This document shows, one piece after another, positions 1 to 7,901 of a DNA stretch of 64,000 nucleotides. The notes beneath the pieces are model-generated. The model was given only the letters and a program-made list of their open reading frames with translations, was not told the origin of the DNA and did no database searches. This stretch comes from Bacillus sp. BP-3 (GTDB lineage: Bacteria; Bacillota; Bacilli; Bacillales; Bacillaceae_G). Where the stretch lies: positions 162,850 to 226,849 of the forward strand of contig NZ_JAQOTJ010000007.1 of assembly GCF_028401955.1 (NCBI RefSeq), written 5' to 3'. Position 1 is the first letter of the stretch, and every line of letters starts with the position of its first letter. A program made the position numbers and the translations under genes.

Positions 1-1
1 C

Positions 2-1765
2 TTTATTGGAAACCGCATTGGTACGTACGGACTGCTTGTAACGCTGCAAGAAATGGTAAAACGCGGTTATAGCGTTGGAGAGGTAGATTCTGTAACAGGT
101 CCGTTAATTGGTCGTCCAAAAAGTGCAACGTTCCGTACATTAGATGTTGTCGGATTAGATACATTTGTTCACGTTGCAAATAACGTATATGAAAATGTAC
201 AAGAAGAAGAGCGCGAAGTCTTTAAAGTACCAGCATTCATGCATGACATGTTAGAAAGAAAATGGCTTGGAAGTAAAACAGGTCAAGGCTTCTTCTTAAA
301 ACAAGGAAAAGAGATTTTAGAGTTAAATCCTGAAACGATGGAATACGAAGCACGTAAAAAATTAAAGGCAGCTTCTGTTGAGATAAGTAAACAAGAAAAA
401 GGATTAGCGAATAAATTGAAAGCGCTTGTATATGCAAAAGACCGCGCTGGTGAATTGTTATGGAACATTATTACACCGACTCTTCTATACGCAGCAAAGC
501 TTACGAAAGAAATTGCTGATGATATTGTTGCAATTGATAATGCGATGAAGTGGGGCTTCGGCTGGGAGCAAGGTCCGTTTGAAATTTGGGATGCAATTGG
601 TGTTGCGAAGTCCGTTCAGAAGATGGAAGAGAACGGTCAAGTTGTTCCAAATTGGGTAAAAGAAATGATTGAGAACGGTGTTACATCATTTTATAAACAA
701 GATAATGGCGAGAGTTATTACTATGATAACGGTGAGTACAAACAAATCGTTCGTAATAAAAAAGCAATTTCTCTAAAACAATTGAAAGAGAAAAATGGCG
801 TACTAAAGAAAAATAGCGGTGCAAGCTTAATTGACTTAGGAGATGGCGTTCTTTGCTTAGAGTTCCATTCTAAGAGCAATGCGATTGGTATGGATATTAC
901 GCAAATGATTAACTACGCTGTTGATGAAGTAGAGAAGAATTATAAAGGGCTTGTTATTGGAAACCAATCGAAAAACTTCTGCGTAGGTGCAAACCTTGCG
1001 ATGATCTTAATGGAAGCACAAGACGACAACTACTTTGAAATTGAGTGGGTTGTGAAAAGTTTCCAAGATGCAATGATGAAAATTAAGTACTGCTCAAAAC
1101 CAGTTGTGGCAGCGCCTTACGGTATGACACTTGGCGGCGGTACAGAAGTTTGCTTACCAGCAGCTAGCATTCAAGCTTCTAGTGAAACGTATATGGGACT
1201 AGTAGAAGTTGGTGTTGGTTTAATCCCTGGCGGAGGCGGTAACAAAGAGCTATACATTAAGCATCTAAACAAAATGGCAAATGGTGTTGAGTTTGATCTG
1301 CAAAAAGTCGCAAACAAAGTGTTTGAATCAGTAGCGATGGCGAAAGTTTCAACATCTGCGCAAGAAGCAGTCTCTCATAACTTCTTAGGCGATAAAGATG
1401 GCATTAGCGTCAATGGTGATCACTTACTATACGATGCAAAACAAAAAGCACTTACTTTATATGAAGCAGGCTATAAAGCACCAATTCGTAAAAAGATTCC
1501 AGTTGTTGGGGAAACAGGATATGCAACGCTTGCGCTTGGAGCAGAAGCAATGCATTTATCTGGCTACATTTCCGAGTATGATCTGCACATTGCGAAAAAA
1601 CTCGCATATGTCATTGCTGGCGGAAAAGTCCCATACGGAACAGAAGTGGATGAGCAATATTTATTAGATATTGAACGCGAGGCGTTTATTAGTTTAGTGA
1701 GCGAAATGAAATCACAAGCAAGAATGCAGCACATGCTTGTAAAAGGAAAACCATTACGTAACTAA
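2..1765 (+). CDS. fadN: FadN, 3-hydroxyacyl-CoA dehydrogenase/enoyl-CoA hydratase (5' partial)
   Basis: The reading frame is open from base 2 and lacks its start, so about 587 C-terminal residues are visible. FadN carries out the hydration and NAD-dependent dehydrogenation steps of beta-oxidation in the cytoplasm. The visible part starts at FIGNRIGTYG, the end of the NAD-binding half of the dehydrogenase; the C-terminal helical dehydrogenase domain follows (LTKEIADDIVAIDNAMKWG near residue 165). The crotonase domain fills the last 300 residues (NFCVGANLAM, GGGTEVCLP, GGGGNKEL). Dehydrogenase first and hydratase second is the FadN/YusL order. fadA follows 15 bp downstream, so the two are surely one operon. 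Confidence 0.95.
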   Translation, partial: FIGNRIGTYGLLVTLQEMVKRGYSVGEVDSVTGPLIGRPKSATFRTLDVVGLDTFVHVANNVYENVQEEEREVFKVPAFMHDMLERKWLGSKTGQGFFLKQGKEILELNPETMEYEARKKLKAASVEISKQEKGLANKLKALVYAKDRAGELLWNIITPTLLYAAKLTKEIADDIVAIDNAMKWGFGWEQGPFEIWDAIGVAKSVQKMEENGQVVPNWVKEMIENGVTSFYKQDNGESYYYDNGEYKQIVRNKKAISLKQLKEKNGVLKKNSGASLIDLGDGVLCLEFHSKSNAIGMDITQMINYAVDEVEKNYKGLVIGNQSKNFCVGANLAMILMEAQDDNYFEIEWVVKSFQDAMMKIKYCSKPVVAAPYGMTLGGGTEVCLPAASIQASSETYMGLVEVGVGLIPGGGGNKELYIKHLNKMANGVEFDLQKVANKVFESVAMAKVSTSAQEAVSHNFLGDKDGISVNGDHLLYDAKQKALTLYEAGYKAPIRKKIPVVGETGYATLALGAEAMHLSGYISEYDLHIAKKLAYVIAGGKVPYGTEVDEQYLLDIEREAFISLVSEMKSQARMQHMLVKGKPLRN

Positions 1766-1780
1766 GGAGGAAGATTGTTC

Positions 1781-2956
1781 ATGAGAGAAGCTGTTATTGT
1801 TGCAGGGGCAAGAACGCCTATCGGGAAAGCGAAGAGAGGATCATTAAATACAGTGCGTCCTGATGACTTAGGAGCATTAGTTGTAAAAGAAACGTTAAAA
1901 CGTGCAAATAACTATGACGGTCCAATTGACGATTTAATTTTTGGCTGTGCGATGCCAGAAGCAGAGCAAGGTTTAAATATGGCACGTAATATCGGCGGGT
2001 TAGCAGGGCTTTCTTATGACGTTCCGGCTATTACCATTAACCGTTACTGTTCTTCAGGTCTGCAAAGTATCGCTTACGGTGCAGAGCGCATTATGCTTGG
2101 TCATTCAGAGGCAGTATTATCAGGCGGCGCTGAATCAATGAGTTTAGTGCCGATGATGGGGCACGTTGTTCGTCCGAATAGCCGCCTTGTTGAAGCGGCT
2201 CCGGAATATTATATGGGCATGGGACATACTGCAGAACAAGTTGCTGTAAAGTATGGTATTTCCCGTGAGGAGCAAGATGCATTTGCAGTAAGAAGCCATC
2301 AGCGTGCGGCAAAAGCATTAGCAGAAGGGAAATTTGCAGATGAAACAGTGTCTGTTGATGTAACGCTTCGCACTGTTGGGGCAAATAACAAGCTGCAAGA
2401 AGAGACTATTTTGTTCTCACAAGATGAAGGCGTAAGAGCAGATACGACGTTAGATGTACTTGGGAAACTGCGTCCAGCATTTAATGTGCGCGGAACTGTA
2501 ACTGCTGGTAACTCCTCACAAATGAGTGACGGCGCAGCGGCAGTATTACTAATGGATCGTGAAAAAGCAGTAAGCGACGGATTACAGCCGCTGGCGAAAT
2601 TCCGCTCCTTCGCAGTAGCTGGTGTACCGCCAGAAGTAATGGGAATTGGTCCAATTGCAGCGATTCCGAAAGCATTAAAATTAGCGGGCTTAGAGTTATC
2701 TGATATTGGCTTATTTGAACTAAATGAAGCATTTGCATCGCAATCCATCCAAGTTATTCGCGAACTTGGACTAGATGAAGAAAAAGTAAACGTAAACGGC
2801 GGAGCGATTGCCCTTGGACATCCACTTGGCTGTACAGGATCAAAATTAACATTATCTCTTATTCATGAGATGAAACGCCGCAACGAACAATTCGGTATCG
2901 TAACAATGTGTATCGGCGGCGGAATGGGTGCTGCTGGAGTGTTTGAACTACTGTAA
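1781..2956 (+). CDS. fadA: FadA, acetyl-CoA acyltransferase (3-ketoacyl-CoA thiolase)
   Basis: 391 residues, the usual thiolase length. It catalyses the last step of beta-oxidation, cleaving 3-ketoacyl-CoA to acetyl-CoA and a shortened acyl-CoA. The acyl-accepting cysteine lies in NRYCSSGLQ, the conserved His in LNEAFASQ and GGAIALGHPLG, and the second catalytic Cys in MCIGGGMG near the end. The ATG at 1781 is preferred over an upstream TTG at 1775 because AAGGAGG at 1764-1770 is ten bases before the ATG and only four before the TTG. It sits between fadN and fadE as in B. subtilis yusLKJ. Confidence 0.96.
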   Translation: MREAVIVAGARTPIGKAKRGSLNTVRPDDLGALVVKETLKRANNYDGPIDDLIFGCAMPEAEQGLNMARNIGGLAGLSYDVPAITINRYCSSGLQSIAYGAERIMLGHSEAVLSGGAESMSLVPMMGHVVRPNSRLVEAAPEYYMGMGHTAEQVAVKYGISREEQDAFAVRSHQRAAKALAEGKFADETVSVDVTLRTVGANNKLQEETILFSQDEGVRADTTLDVLGKLRPAFNVRGTVTAGNSSQMSDGAAAVLLMDREKAVSDGLQPLAKFRSFAVAGVPPEVMGIGPIAAIPKALKLAGLELSDIGLFELNEAFASQSIQVIRELGLDEEKVNVNGGAIALGHPLGCTGSKLTLSLIHEMKRRNEQFGIVTMCIGGGMGAAGVFELL

Positions 2957-2957
2957 T

Positions 2958-3079
2958 AAAAGTGGAAGCGGCTCGCTCAGAACAGGAGGGGGGATGGAGC
3001 TTCTGACAAAGAGGAGCTTTTTGCCTCGGCGGAAGACGCGAAGCCACCGACTGTTTTAGCCGCTGGAACTAGATAATAT
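2958..3079 (-). repeat. Interspersed repeat (bcr-type, module 1)
   Basis: About 120 bp between fadA and fadE. Its reverse complement matches 46215-46340 closely (GTCGGTGGCTTCGC, CCGCCGAGGCAAAAAGC, TCAGAAGCTCCATCCCCC and GAGCGAGCCGCTTCC all shared) and shares its second half with 14690-14769. It contains a GAGGCAAAAAGC-type small hairpin. It is therefore an interspersed repeat of this genome; membership of a named bcr family is inference. Confidence 0.8.
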
Positions 3080-3127
3080 AAAAACGGACTTAGATAAATA
3101 AAGAGGGTATGCAAAAAAAGAAGGCTA

Positions 3128-3150
3128 GCTTCTCTTATAACAAGAGAAGC
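3128..3150. other. Perfect 9-bp hairpin before fadE
   Basis: GCTTCTCTT, a five-base loop and AAGAGAAGC. On the minus strand it is followed by CTAGCCTTC and then a T run, and on the plus strand there is no T run, so it is not a clear terminator for fadNA. It could be an mRNA stability hairpin in a fadNAE transcript. Confidence 0.5.
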
Positions 3151-3181
3151 AGCCTATGAAAATATGAAGGAGGAATTTTTC

Positions 3182-4966
3182 ATGGAAAAAACAGTAGGAA
3201 GTGCAGTAAAAGGCGGTAGCTTTTTAATTGATGATATTACAATCGAGCAAGTATTTACGCCGGAAGATTATAGCGATGAGCATAAATTAATTGCGAAAAC
3301 GACAGAAGATTTTATTGTAAATGAAGTATTACCAGAGCTTGAATATTTAGAGAAACATGAGTTTGATCGCTCTGTTCGCTTATTAAAAGAAGCTGGCGAG
3401 CTTGGTTTATTAGGTGCTGATGTACCGGAAGAGTACGGCGGTATTGGTCTTGATAAAATTAGTTCTGCATTAATCTCAGAGAAGTTTTCTCTTGCAGGCG
3501 GCTTTGCAATTACACACGGTGCTCACGTTGGGATTGGATCGTTACCAATCGTATTATTCGGTAACGAAGAGCAAAAGAAAAAATATTTACCTGCGTTAGC
3601 AACAGGTGAAAAGTTAGCTGCATACGCATTAACAGAGCCAGGTTCTGGATCTGATGCATTAGGCGCAAAAACAACGGCTCGCTTAAATGCGGAAGGTACA
3701 CACTACGTATTAAACGGTGAGAAACAATGGATTACAAACTCTGCTTTCGCTGATGTATTCGTTGTATATGCGAAAGTAGATGGCGAACATTTCTCAGCGT
3801 TTATCGTAGAGAGAGAATACCCAGGTGTATCTACAGGCCCGGAAGAAAAGAAAATGGGTATTAAATGTTCTTCTACTCGTACATTAATTTTAGAAGATGC
3901 ATTAGTACCGAAAGAAAATGTACTTGGTGAAATTGGTAAAGGTCATGTTATTGCCTTTAACATTTTAAATATTGGTCGCTATAAATTAGGTGTTGGTACA
4001 GTTGGTTCTTCAAAACGTGCGTTAGAAATTTCAGCGCAATATGCAAATCAGCGTCAACAATTTAAACAACCAATTGCTCGCTTCCCATTAATTCAAGAGA
4101 AACTTGCAAATATGGCAGCGAAAATTTATGCAGCTGAAAGCTCTGTATATCGTACAGTTGGTTTATTTGAAAGCCGTATGAGCACATTATCGGAAGAAGA
4201 AGTAAAAGACGGAAAAGCTGTTGCAGCTTCTATTGCTGAATATGCAATTGAGTGCTCTTTAAACAAAGTATTCGGTTCTGAAGTATTAGATTACGTAGTG
4301 GATGAAGGTGTCCAAATCCATGGTGGTTACGGATTTATGGCAGAGTACGAGATTGAAAGAATGTACCGCGACTCTCGTATTAACCGTATTTTCGAAGGTA
4401 CGAACGAAATTAACCGCTTAATCGTACCAGGTACGTTCTTGCGTAAAGCAATGAAAGGTGAATTACCACTTTTACAAGAAGCACAAAAATTACAAGAACA
4501 GTTAATGATGATGATGCCAGAAGAAGTAGGCGATGAGCCATTAGCGCTTCAAAAACATTTAGTGAAAAATGCGAAGAAAATTGGCTTAATGGTTGCTGGT
4601 TTAGCTGCTCAAAAATACGGTAAAGGCTTAGACAAAGAACAAGAAGTTCTTGTGAACATTGCGGATATCGTAAATAACTTATACGCAATGGAATCAGCTG
4701 TTCTTCGTACAGAAAAAGCAATCAAAGTAACTGGCCTTGAGAAGAACAAACAAAAAGTTCTTTACACAGAAGTATTTTGCCAAGAAGCATTCAACCAAAT
4801 CGAAGCAGATGCAAAAGAAACAATTATCGCTGTTGAAAATGGCGATATGCTGCGCATGATGTTATCTGCACTTCGTAAGCTAACACGTCACACACCAATT
4901 AACGTTATTCCGAAGAAACGTGAAATTGCAGCGAAAGTGTTAGAGGATGAGCGTTATACAGTTTAA
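3182..4966 (+). CDS. fadE: FadE, acyl-CoA dehydrogenase
   Basis: 594 residues, longer than an ordinary acyl-CoA dehydrogenase because of a C-terminal extension after about residue 400, as in FadE/YusJ. It catalyses the FAD-dependent first oxidation of acyl-CoA. Typical motifs are AYALTEPGSGSDA, QWITNSAFADVF, RQQFKQPIARF and the catalytic Glu region VQIHGGYGFMAEYEIER followed by RINRIFEGTNEINR. The ATG at 3182 is chosen because AAGGAGG at 3167-3173 sits nine bases before it, while the upstream ATG at 3164 would overlap that ribosome site. A terminator follows at 4978, closing the fadNAE operon. Confidence 0.95.
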   Translation: MEKTVGSAVKGGSFLIDDITIEQVFTPEDYSDEHKLIAKTTEDFIVNEVLPELEYLEKHEFDRSVRLLKEAGELGLLGADVPEEYGGIGLDKISSALISEKFSLAGGFAITHGAHVGIGSLPIVLFGNEEQKKKYLPALATGEKLAAYALTEPGSGSDALGAKTTARLNAEGTHYVLNGEKQWITNSAFADVFVVYAKVDGEHFSAFIVEREYPGVSTGPEEKKMGIKCSSTRTLILEDALVPKENVLGEIGKGHVIAFNILNIGRYKLGVGTVGSSKRALEISAQYANQRQQFKQPIARFPLIQEKLANMAAKIYAAESSVYRTVGLFESRMSTLSEEEVKDGKAVAASIAEYAIECSLNKVFGSEVLDYVVDEGVQIHGGYGFMAEYEIERMYRDSRINRIFEGTNEINRLIVPGTFLRKAMKGELPLLQEAQKLQEQLMMMMPEEVGDEPLALQKHLVKNAKKIGLMVAGLAAQKYGKGLDKEQEVLVNIADIVNNLYAMESAVLRTEKAIKVTGLEKNKQKVLYTEVFCQEAFNQIEADAKETIIAVENGDMLRMMLSALRKLTRHTPINVIPKKREIAAKVLEDERYTV

Positions 4967-4977
4967 TAAATAAGAAG

Positions 4978-5005
4978 GAGCTGCCTTTGAGGCAGCTCTT
5001 TCTTT
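4978..5005 (+). terminator. Terminator of fadNAE
   Basis: GAGCTGCCT, TTG loop and AGGCAGCTC followed by TTTCTTT, ten bases after the fadE stop. Confidence 0.9.
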
Positions 5006-5052
5006 CGCGTTTGACAATATATTGACGCACTCGATAGTTGTATAAAGAGAAA

Positions 5053-5322
5053 TTAAAGAATAAAAAATATAAATGCTATGTATCCAACTGAAATAAAACC
5101 TACTAATGTCTGACCAATAACATTAATCTTTATATGAATATCATTTTTCCAATCTTTAGCCATCATATAACTAAGTGAAAAAGCAGAAACAAATGGACAA
5201 AAGAAACCTATTATTCCACATACACTATTCCAATCATTAAACACATCAACAAAAAACGTTATCAACAATGTAATATTAGTTGCTAGTAATAGGTAATATT
5301 TCAAAAACAACAGCCCTCTCAT
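5053..5322 (-). CDS. Small membrane protein of unknown function
   Basis: Up to 89 residues with three likely membrane segments (roughly 7-26, 33-52 and 68-89) and a charged DWKNDIHIK loop between the second and third. I do not recognise the family. The listed ATG has no ribosome site; GAGAGGG inside the first codons suggests that translation really starts at a TTG six or seven codons later, giving MKYYLLLATN and about 83 residues. It lies alone between the fadNAE terminator and an AT-rich gap. It is probably a real orphan gene, but translation is unproven. Confidence 0.5.
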   Translation of the reverse strand: MRGLLFLKYYLLLATNITLLITFFVDVFNDWNSVCGIIGFFCPFVSAFSLSYMMAKDWKNDIHIKINVIGQTLVGFISVGYIAFIFFIL

Positions 5323-5668
5323 AAATCAATTACTAATTTAGTTTTTACCACAAACCTGCCCTTTAATTAAATTAAGCAACATCATAACCTCCATAATTAT
5401 TTTAACATAAATTACCTTATTTTTCGGATTTTCACCCCCTTAAAACCTCAAATAACAACAAAAATTACACCTGAAATTTTTGTGTGACAATAGCCAATAT
5501 CAGCATGTTAAAACTCAATAAAATCTTATATAAAAATAAAAAACGAGAATAAAACCTGTACGACTTTTCTCCTTGATTTACAATGCTATTTCTAATGTTT
5601 CTTCACGTTATCGGAACTACTTAATATAAAACGGCTACTTCTTTTTTTGCACAAAAATGGAATTTTCA
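5323..5668. other. Gene-free AT-rich gap
   Basis: About 345 bp without a supported ORF, RNA or repeat. Stop codons are frequent in all frames. Nothing is called here before the promoter at 5669. Confidence 0.6.
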
Positions 5669-5697
5669 GTGACAAAAACTAATGCTATTAGTATAAT
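5669..5697 (+). promoter_or_regulatory. Sigma-A promoter of the MBL-fold/TetR operon
   Basis: GTGACA at 5669-5674 and TATAAT at 5692-5697 are separated by 17 bp. The spacer and the start-site region are covered by two palindromes (separate entry), and the first gene starts 41 bp after the -10 box. Confidence 0.75.
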
Positions 5698-5717
5698 GAA
5701 ACTAATACCGTTAGTTT
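5678..5717. promoter_or_regulatory. Two tandem palindromic operators (TetR type)
   Basis: First palindrome ACTAATGCTATTAGT (6+3+6) at 5678-5692, inside the promoter spacer; second palindrome AAACTAATACCGTTAGTTT (7+5+7) at 5699-5717, over the start-site region. Both share the half-site ACTAA/TTAGT. A TetR-family gene is the second gene of the operon, so autorepression is the simple reading. Confidence 0.75.
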
Positions 5718-5737
5718 TTGGGGAGGGAGTTGGAAAT

Positions 5738-6460
5738 ATGAGAATGATGCACGAAAAAACAGTATATCAATTGTCATTTTTACCAAGAGTGTTTCCTGTG
5801 AATTGTTATTTTGTAGAGGAAGAAGATGGTTTAACTTTAATTGATGCGGCTTTGCCATATAGCGCAAAAGGCATCTTACAAGCGGCTGAGAAAATAGGGA
5901 AACCAATTACTAATATTGTATTAACGCATGCGCATGATGATCACATCGGTGCACTAGACGCATTAAAAGAAGTACTTCCTGATGTTCCAGTTTATATTTC
6001 TAAGCGGGACGCAAGGCTGTTAGAAGGAGATACGACATTACAAAGAGATGAACCGAATACGCCGATAAAGGGCGGTGTACCTAAAAAGGTGAAGACGAGA
6101 CCAGATGTTTTATTAGAGGATGGAGACCGAATTGGATCGCTTCTTGCGATTATGACACCTGGACATACACCAGGCTCCATGTCGTTTCTTGATACGCGAA
6201 ATAACGCTCTTATTGTGGGAGATGTATTTCAAACAAGAGGGGGCACAGCTGTTTCGGGACAAATGAAATTTTGGTTTCCGTTTCCTGCAATGGCAACGTG
6301 GAGTAAAGAAGTAGCATTACAGAGTGCAGAAAGGCTAAGAGAATATGAGCCTTCCTTACTCGCGGCAGGGCATGGAAAAATGATAAATAATCCAGGCGCT
6401 GCAATAGACTGTGCCATTGAGGAAGCAAAGCGAAATATAGAAAGTATGAAAGAGGGTTAA
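5738..6460 (+). CDS. Metallo-beta-lactamase-fold hydrolase
   Basis: 240 residues. The fold's zinc ligands are visible: HAHDDH in VLTHAHDDHIGAL near residue 75, a later His in TPGHTPGS, Asp in LIVGDVFQ and a final His in AAGHGK. The substrate cannot be told; related proteins are glyoxalase II-like or lactonase-like cytoplasmic hydrolases. The ATG at 5738 follows GGGGAGGG; the frame stays open 27 codons upstream but has no better ribosome site, and that stretch contains the promoter and operators. The TetR gene starts three bases after the stop, so both are one transcription unit, probably induced by a ligand related to the substrate. Confidence 0.85.
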   Translation: MRMMHEKTVYQLSFLPRVFPVNCYFVEEEDGLTLIDAALPYSAKGILQAAEKIGKPITNIVLTHAHDDHIGALDALKEVLPDVPVYISKRDARLLEGDTTLQRDEPNTPIKGGVPKKVKTRPDVLLEDGDRIGSLLAIMTPGHTPGSMSFLDTRNNALIVGDVFQTRGGTAVSGQMKFWFPFPAMATWSKEVALQSAERLREYEPSLLAAGHGKMINNPGAAIDCAIEEAKRNIESMKEG

Positions 6461-6463
6461 TTT

Positions 6464-7021
6464 ATGTCACCGAGAATCGGACTTACATTACAGAAAATTG
6501 TAGTCACAGCGGCAGAAATCGCAGATACAAATGGCATACAAGAAGTAACATTAGCGTCATTATCGCAAAGGCTGGGAATACGTTCTCCTTCTCTATACAA
6601 TCATGTGGAAGGGTTACAAGATGTCCGAAAGCATCTTGGTATTTACGGAATAAAGCAGCTACACGGGGCACTGAAAGAGGCGGTTGAGGATAAAAGTATG
6701 GACGAAGCAATTCATGCATTAGGAGAAGCGTACGTATCATTTGTCCGAAAACATCCTGGATTGTATGAAGCAACTTTTTTACGGGATGAAGAAGTGCAAC
6801 AAGCAGGAGACGGAATTGTAGAGCTTTGTCTTCGGGTTTTACAGCAATACGGCTTAGAAGGAGAGAATGTACTTCATGCGACGCGCGGACTAAGAAGTAT
6901 TTGTCACGGATTTGCGTCAATTGAACAACAAGGCGGATTTGGGTTGCCGCTGGATTTAGATGTGAGTTTACAGTTATTATTGGAAACATTTATTAAAGGA
7001 CTGTATGTGATGAAAGGATAA
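6464..7021 (+). CDS. TetR-family transcriptional repressor
   Basis: 185 residues. The N-terminal helix-turn-helix covers about residues 10-55 (VTLASLSQRLGIRSPSLYNH is the recognition part), and the rest is an all-helical ligand domain of the WHG-like type seen in small TetR proteins. It follows the MBL-fold gene by three bases and is the probable owner of the two palindromes at 5678-5717. A terminator overlaps its stop codon. Its ligand is unknown. Confidence 0.9.
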   Translation: MSPRIGLTLQKIVVTAAEIADTNGIQEVTLASLSQRLGIRSPSLYNHVEGLQDVRKHLGIYGIKQLHGALKEAVEDKSMDEAIHALGEAYVSFVRKHPGLYEATFLRDEEVQQAGDGIVELCLRVLQQYGLEGENVLHATRGLRSICHGFASIEQQGGFGLPLDLDVSLQLLLETFIKGLYVMKG

Positions 7022-7049
7022 AACCTTAGAAGCGATTCTAAGGTTTTTT
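7021..7049 (+). terminator. Terminator of the MBL-fold/TetR operon
   Basis: AAACCTTAGAA, GCGA loop, TTCTAAGGTTT and further T residues; the stem begins with the last base of the TAA stop. Confidence 0.9.
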
Positions 7050-7116
7050 CGTGCATACAATTTCAAAAGAAATAAATACTAAATCGTGAATGAACAAAGA
7101 AAGGAAGGTCGTCACA

Positions 7117-7302
7117 ATGCAAAATTTAACTGAACTTGAAGTAGAAAATTTGCGTCATCTGATTGGCGGGCATGCAACAGTTATTAACAAATTACAAGAG
7201 TATGCACAGACATGTACGGACCCGCAGCTGAAGCAAATGTTACAAAAAGATGTGCAAGATGCACAAAATACGAAACAGCGATTAATGTCGTTTCTAGGAT
7301 AG
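7117..7302 (+). CDS. Small coat F-associated protein
   Basis: 61 residues, start ATG after AAGGAAGG. It is helical and polar (LTELEVENLRHLIGG, then QMLQKDVQDAQNTKQ) with no signal or membrane segment. It resembles the N-terminal portion of CotF-type spore coat proteins, and the next gene encodes the coat F-like half, 13 bp downstream. Both are likely made in the mother cell late in sporulation. The function is inferred from family and context only. Confidence 0.7.
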   Translation: MQNLTELEVENLRHLIGGHATVINKLQEYAQTCTDPQLKQMLQKDVQDAQNTKQRLMSFLG

Positions 7303-7315
7303 GAGTGCAGAGAAT

Positions 7316-7564
7316 ATGAATGAAAAAGATATGGTGAACGATTACTTAGCCGGGTTAAATGCAAGTTTAACGGGTTATGCAAATTACATTGCGCAAGCGA
7401 ATAACGAACAATTACATCAAACGTTAATTCAAATTCGTAATCAAGATGAAGTAAGACAACGTAATTTATATGAATATGCGATGCAAAAAGGCTATTATCA
7501 ACCAGCGGCTGCAGCAAATCCAATGGTTGTACAGCAGTTAAAAAGTCAATTGAATGCACAATAA
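7316..7564 (+). CDS. Coat F domain spore protein
   Basis: 82 residues, start ATG after GGAGTG. The sequence MNEKDMVNDYLAGLNASL and the later RNLYEYAMQKGYYQPA match the coat F domain (helical hairpin with conserved Tyr-rich end). It forms a two-gene unit with the 61-residue protein upstream. Its stop codon TAA lies inside the ATAAA target repeat of a bcr1 element, so the repeat starts within the codon end of this gene. Confidence 0.8.
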   Translation: MNEKDMVNDYLAGLNASLTGYANYIAQANNEQLHQTLIQIRNQDEVRQRNLYEYAMQKGYYQPAAAANPMVVQQLKSQLNAQ

Positions 7565-7670
7565 AGTGAAACTTTAATCAGTGGGGGTTATCTTCATCGC
7601 CCGCTGATTATCAGCCCTCATCAATTGGGCTTTTACGGGCAGTAATACGGCCCGCAAATAGCGAGATAAA
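7561..7670 (+). repeat. bcr1 element, copy 1
   Basis: 110 bp, from ATAAAGTGAAACTTTAATCA to GCGAGATAAA, flanked by ATAAA (TTTAT) on both sides. It has a central hairpin (CCCGCTGAT region) and the ACGGGCAGTAA and CCGCAAATAGCG motifs shared with the other copies. It overlaps the stop of the coat F gene. Confidence 0.85.
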
Positions 7671-7684
7671 AACAGAAATATTTC

Positions 7685-7723
7685 AAAGCGGATAACGTAA
7701 TCGAGACGTTACCCGCTTTTTTT
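7685..7723 (+). terminator. Terminator after the coat F genes
   Basis: AAAGCGG-TAACGT stem pairing with ACGTTA-CCGCTTT, followed by a seven-base T run. It ends the coat F transcript and precedes the ldh control region. Confidence 0.85.
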
Positions 7724-7789
7724 GTGAAAATAAAACATTCGGAACTTTGTCGGAATTATGTGCAAAGGGACATAAAATGTCTATATTAT

Positions 7790-7807
7790 TTGTGATACTT
7801 TTCACAA
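7790..7807. promoter_or_regulatory. Rex- or FNR-type operator upstream of ldh
   Basis: TTGTGATACTTTTCACAA is an 18-bp near-perfect dyad. It matches the Rex consensus TTGTGAA-N4-TTCACAA with one change and also the FNR/CRP half-sites TGTGA-N6-TCACA exactly. It is about 50 bp upstream of the expected ldh start site (TATAAT at 7838-7843). Both NADH-sensing Rex and oxygen-sensing Fnr are known to act on Bacillus fermentation genes, so the sequence alone cannot choose. Confidence 0.75.
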
Positions 7808-7901
7808 GTTGTACATGGTTTCTATGGTAAAAGCTTCTATAATAAAACGTGTGAGTTATATAAAACAAAGAAGGCTATATTAGGAAGCAGGGGAGATCAT
7901 C

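Noticed and set aside
2299-2748. Long antisense ORF inside fadA (149 codons)
   Set aside because: Antisense shadow of a well-recognised thiolase with no ribosome site or family sense; the same holds for the antisense ORFs in fadE, yunB, dapF and yumB.
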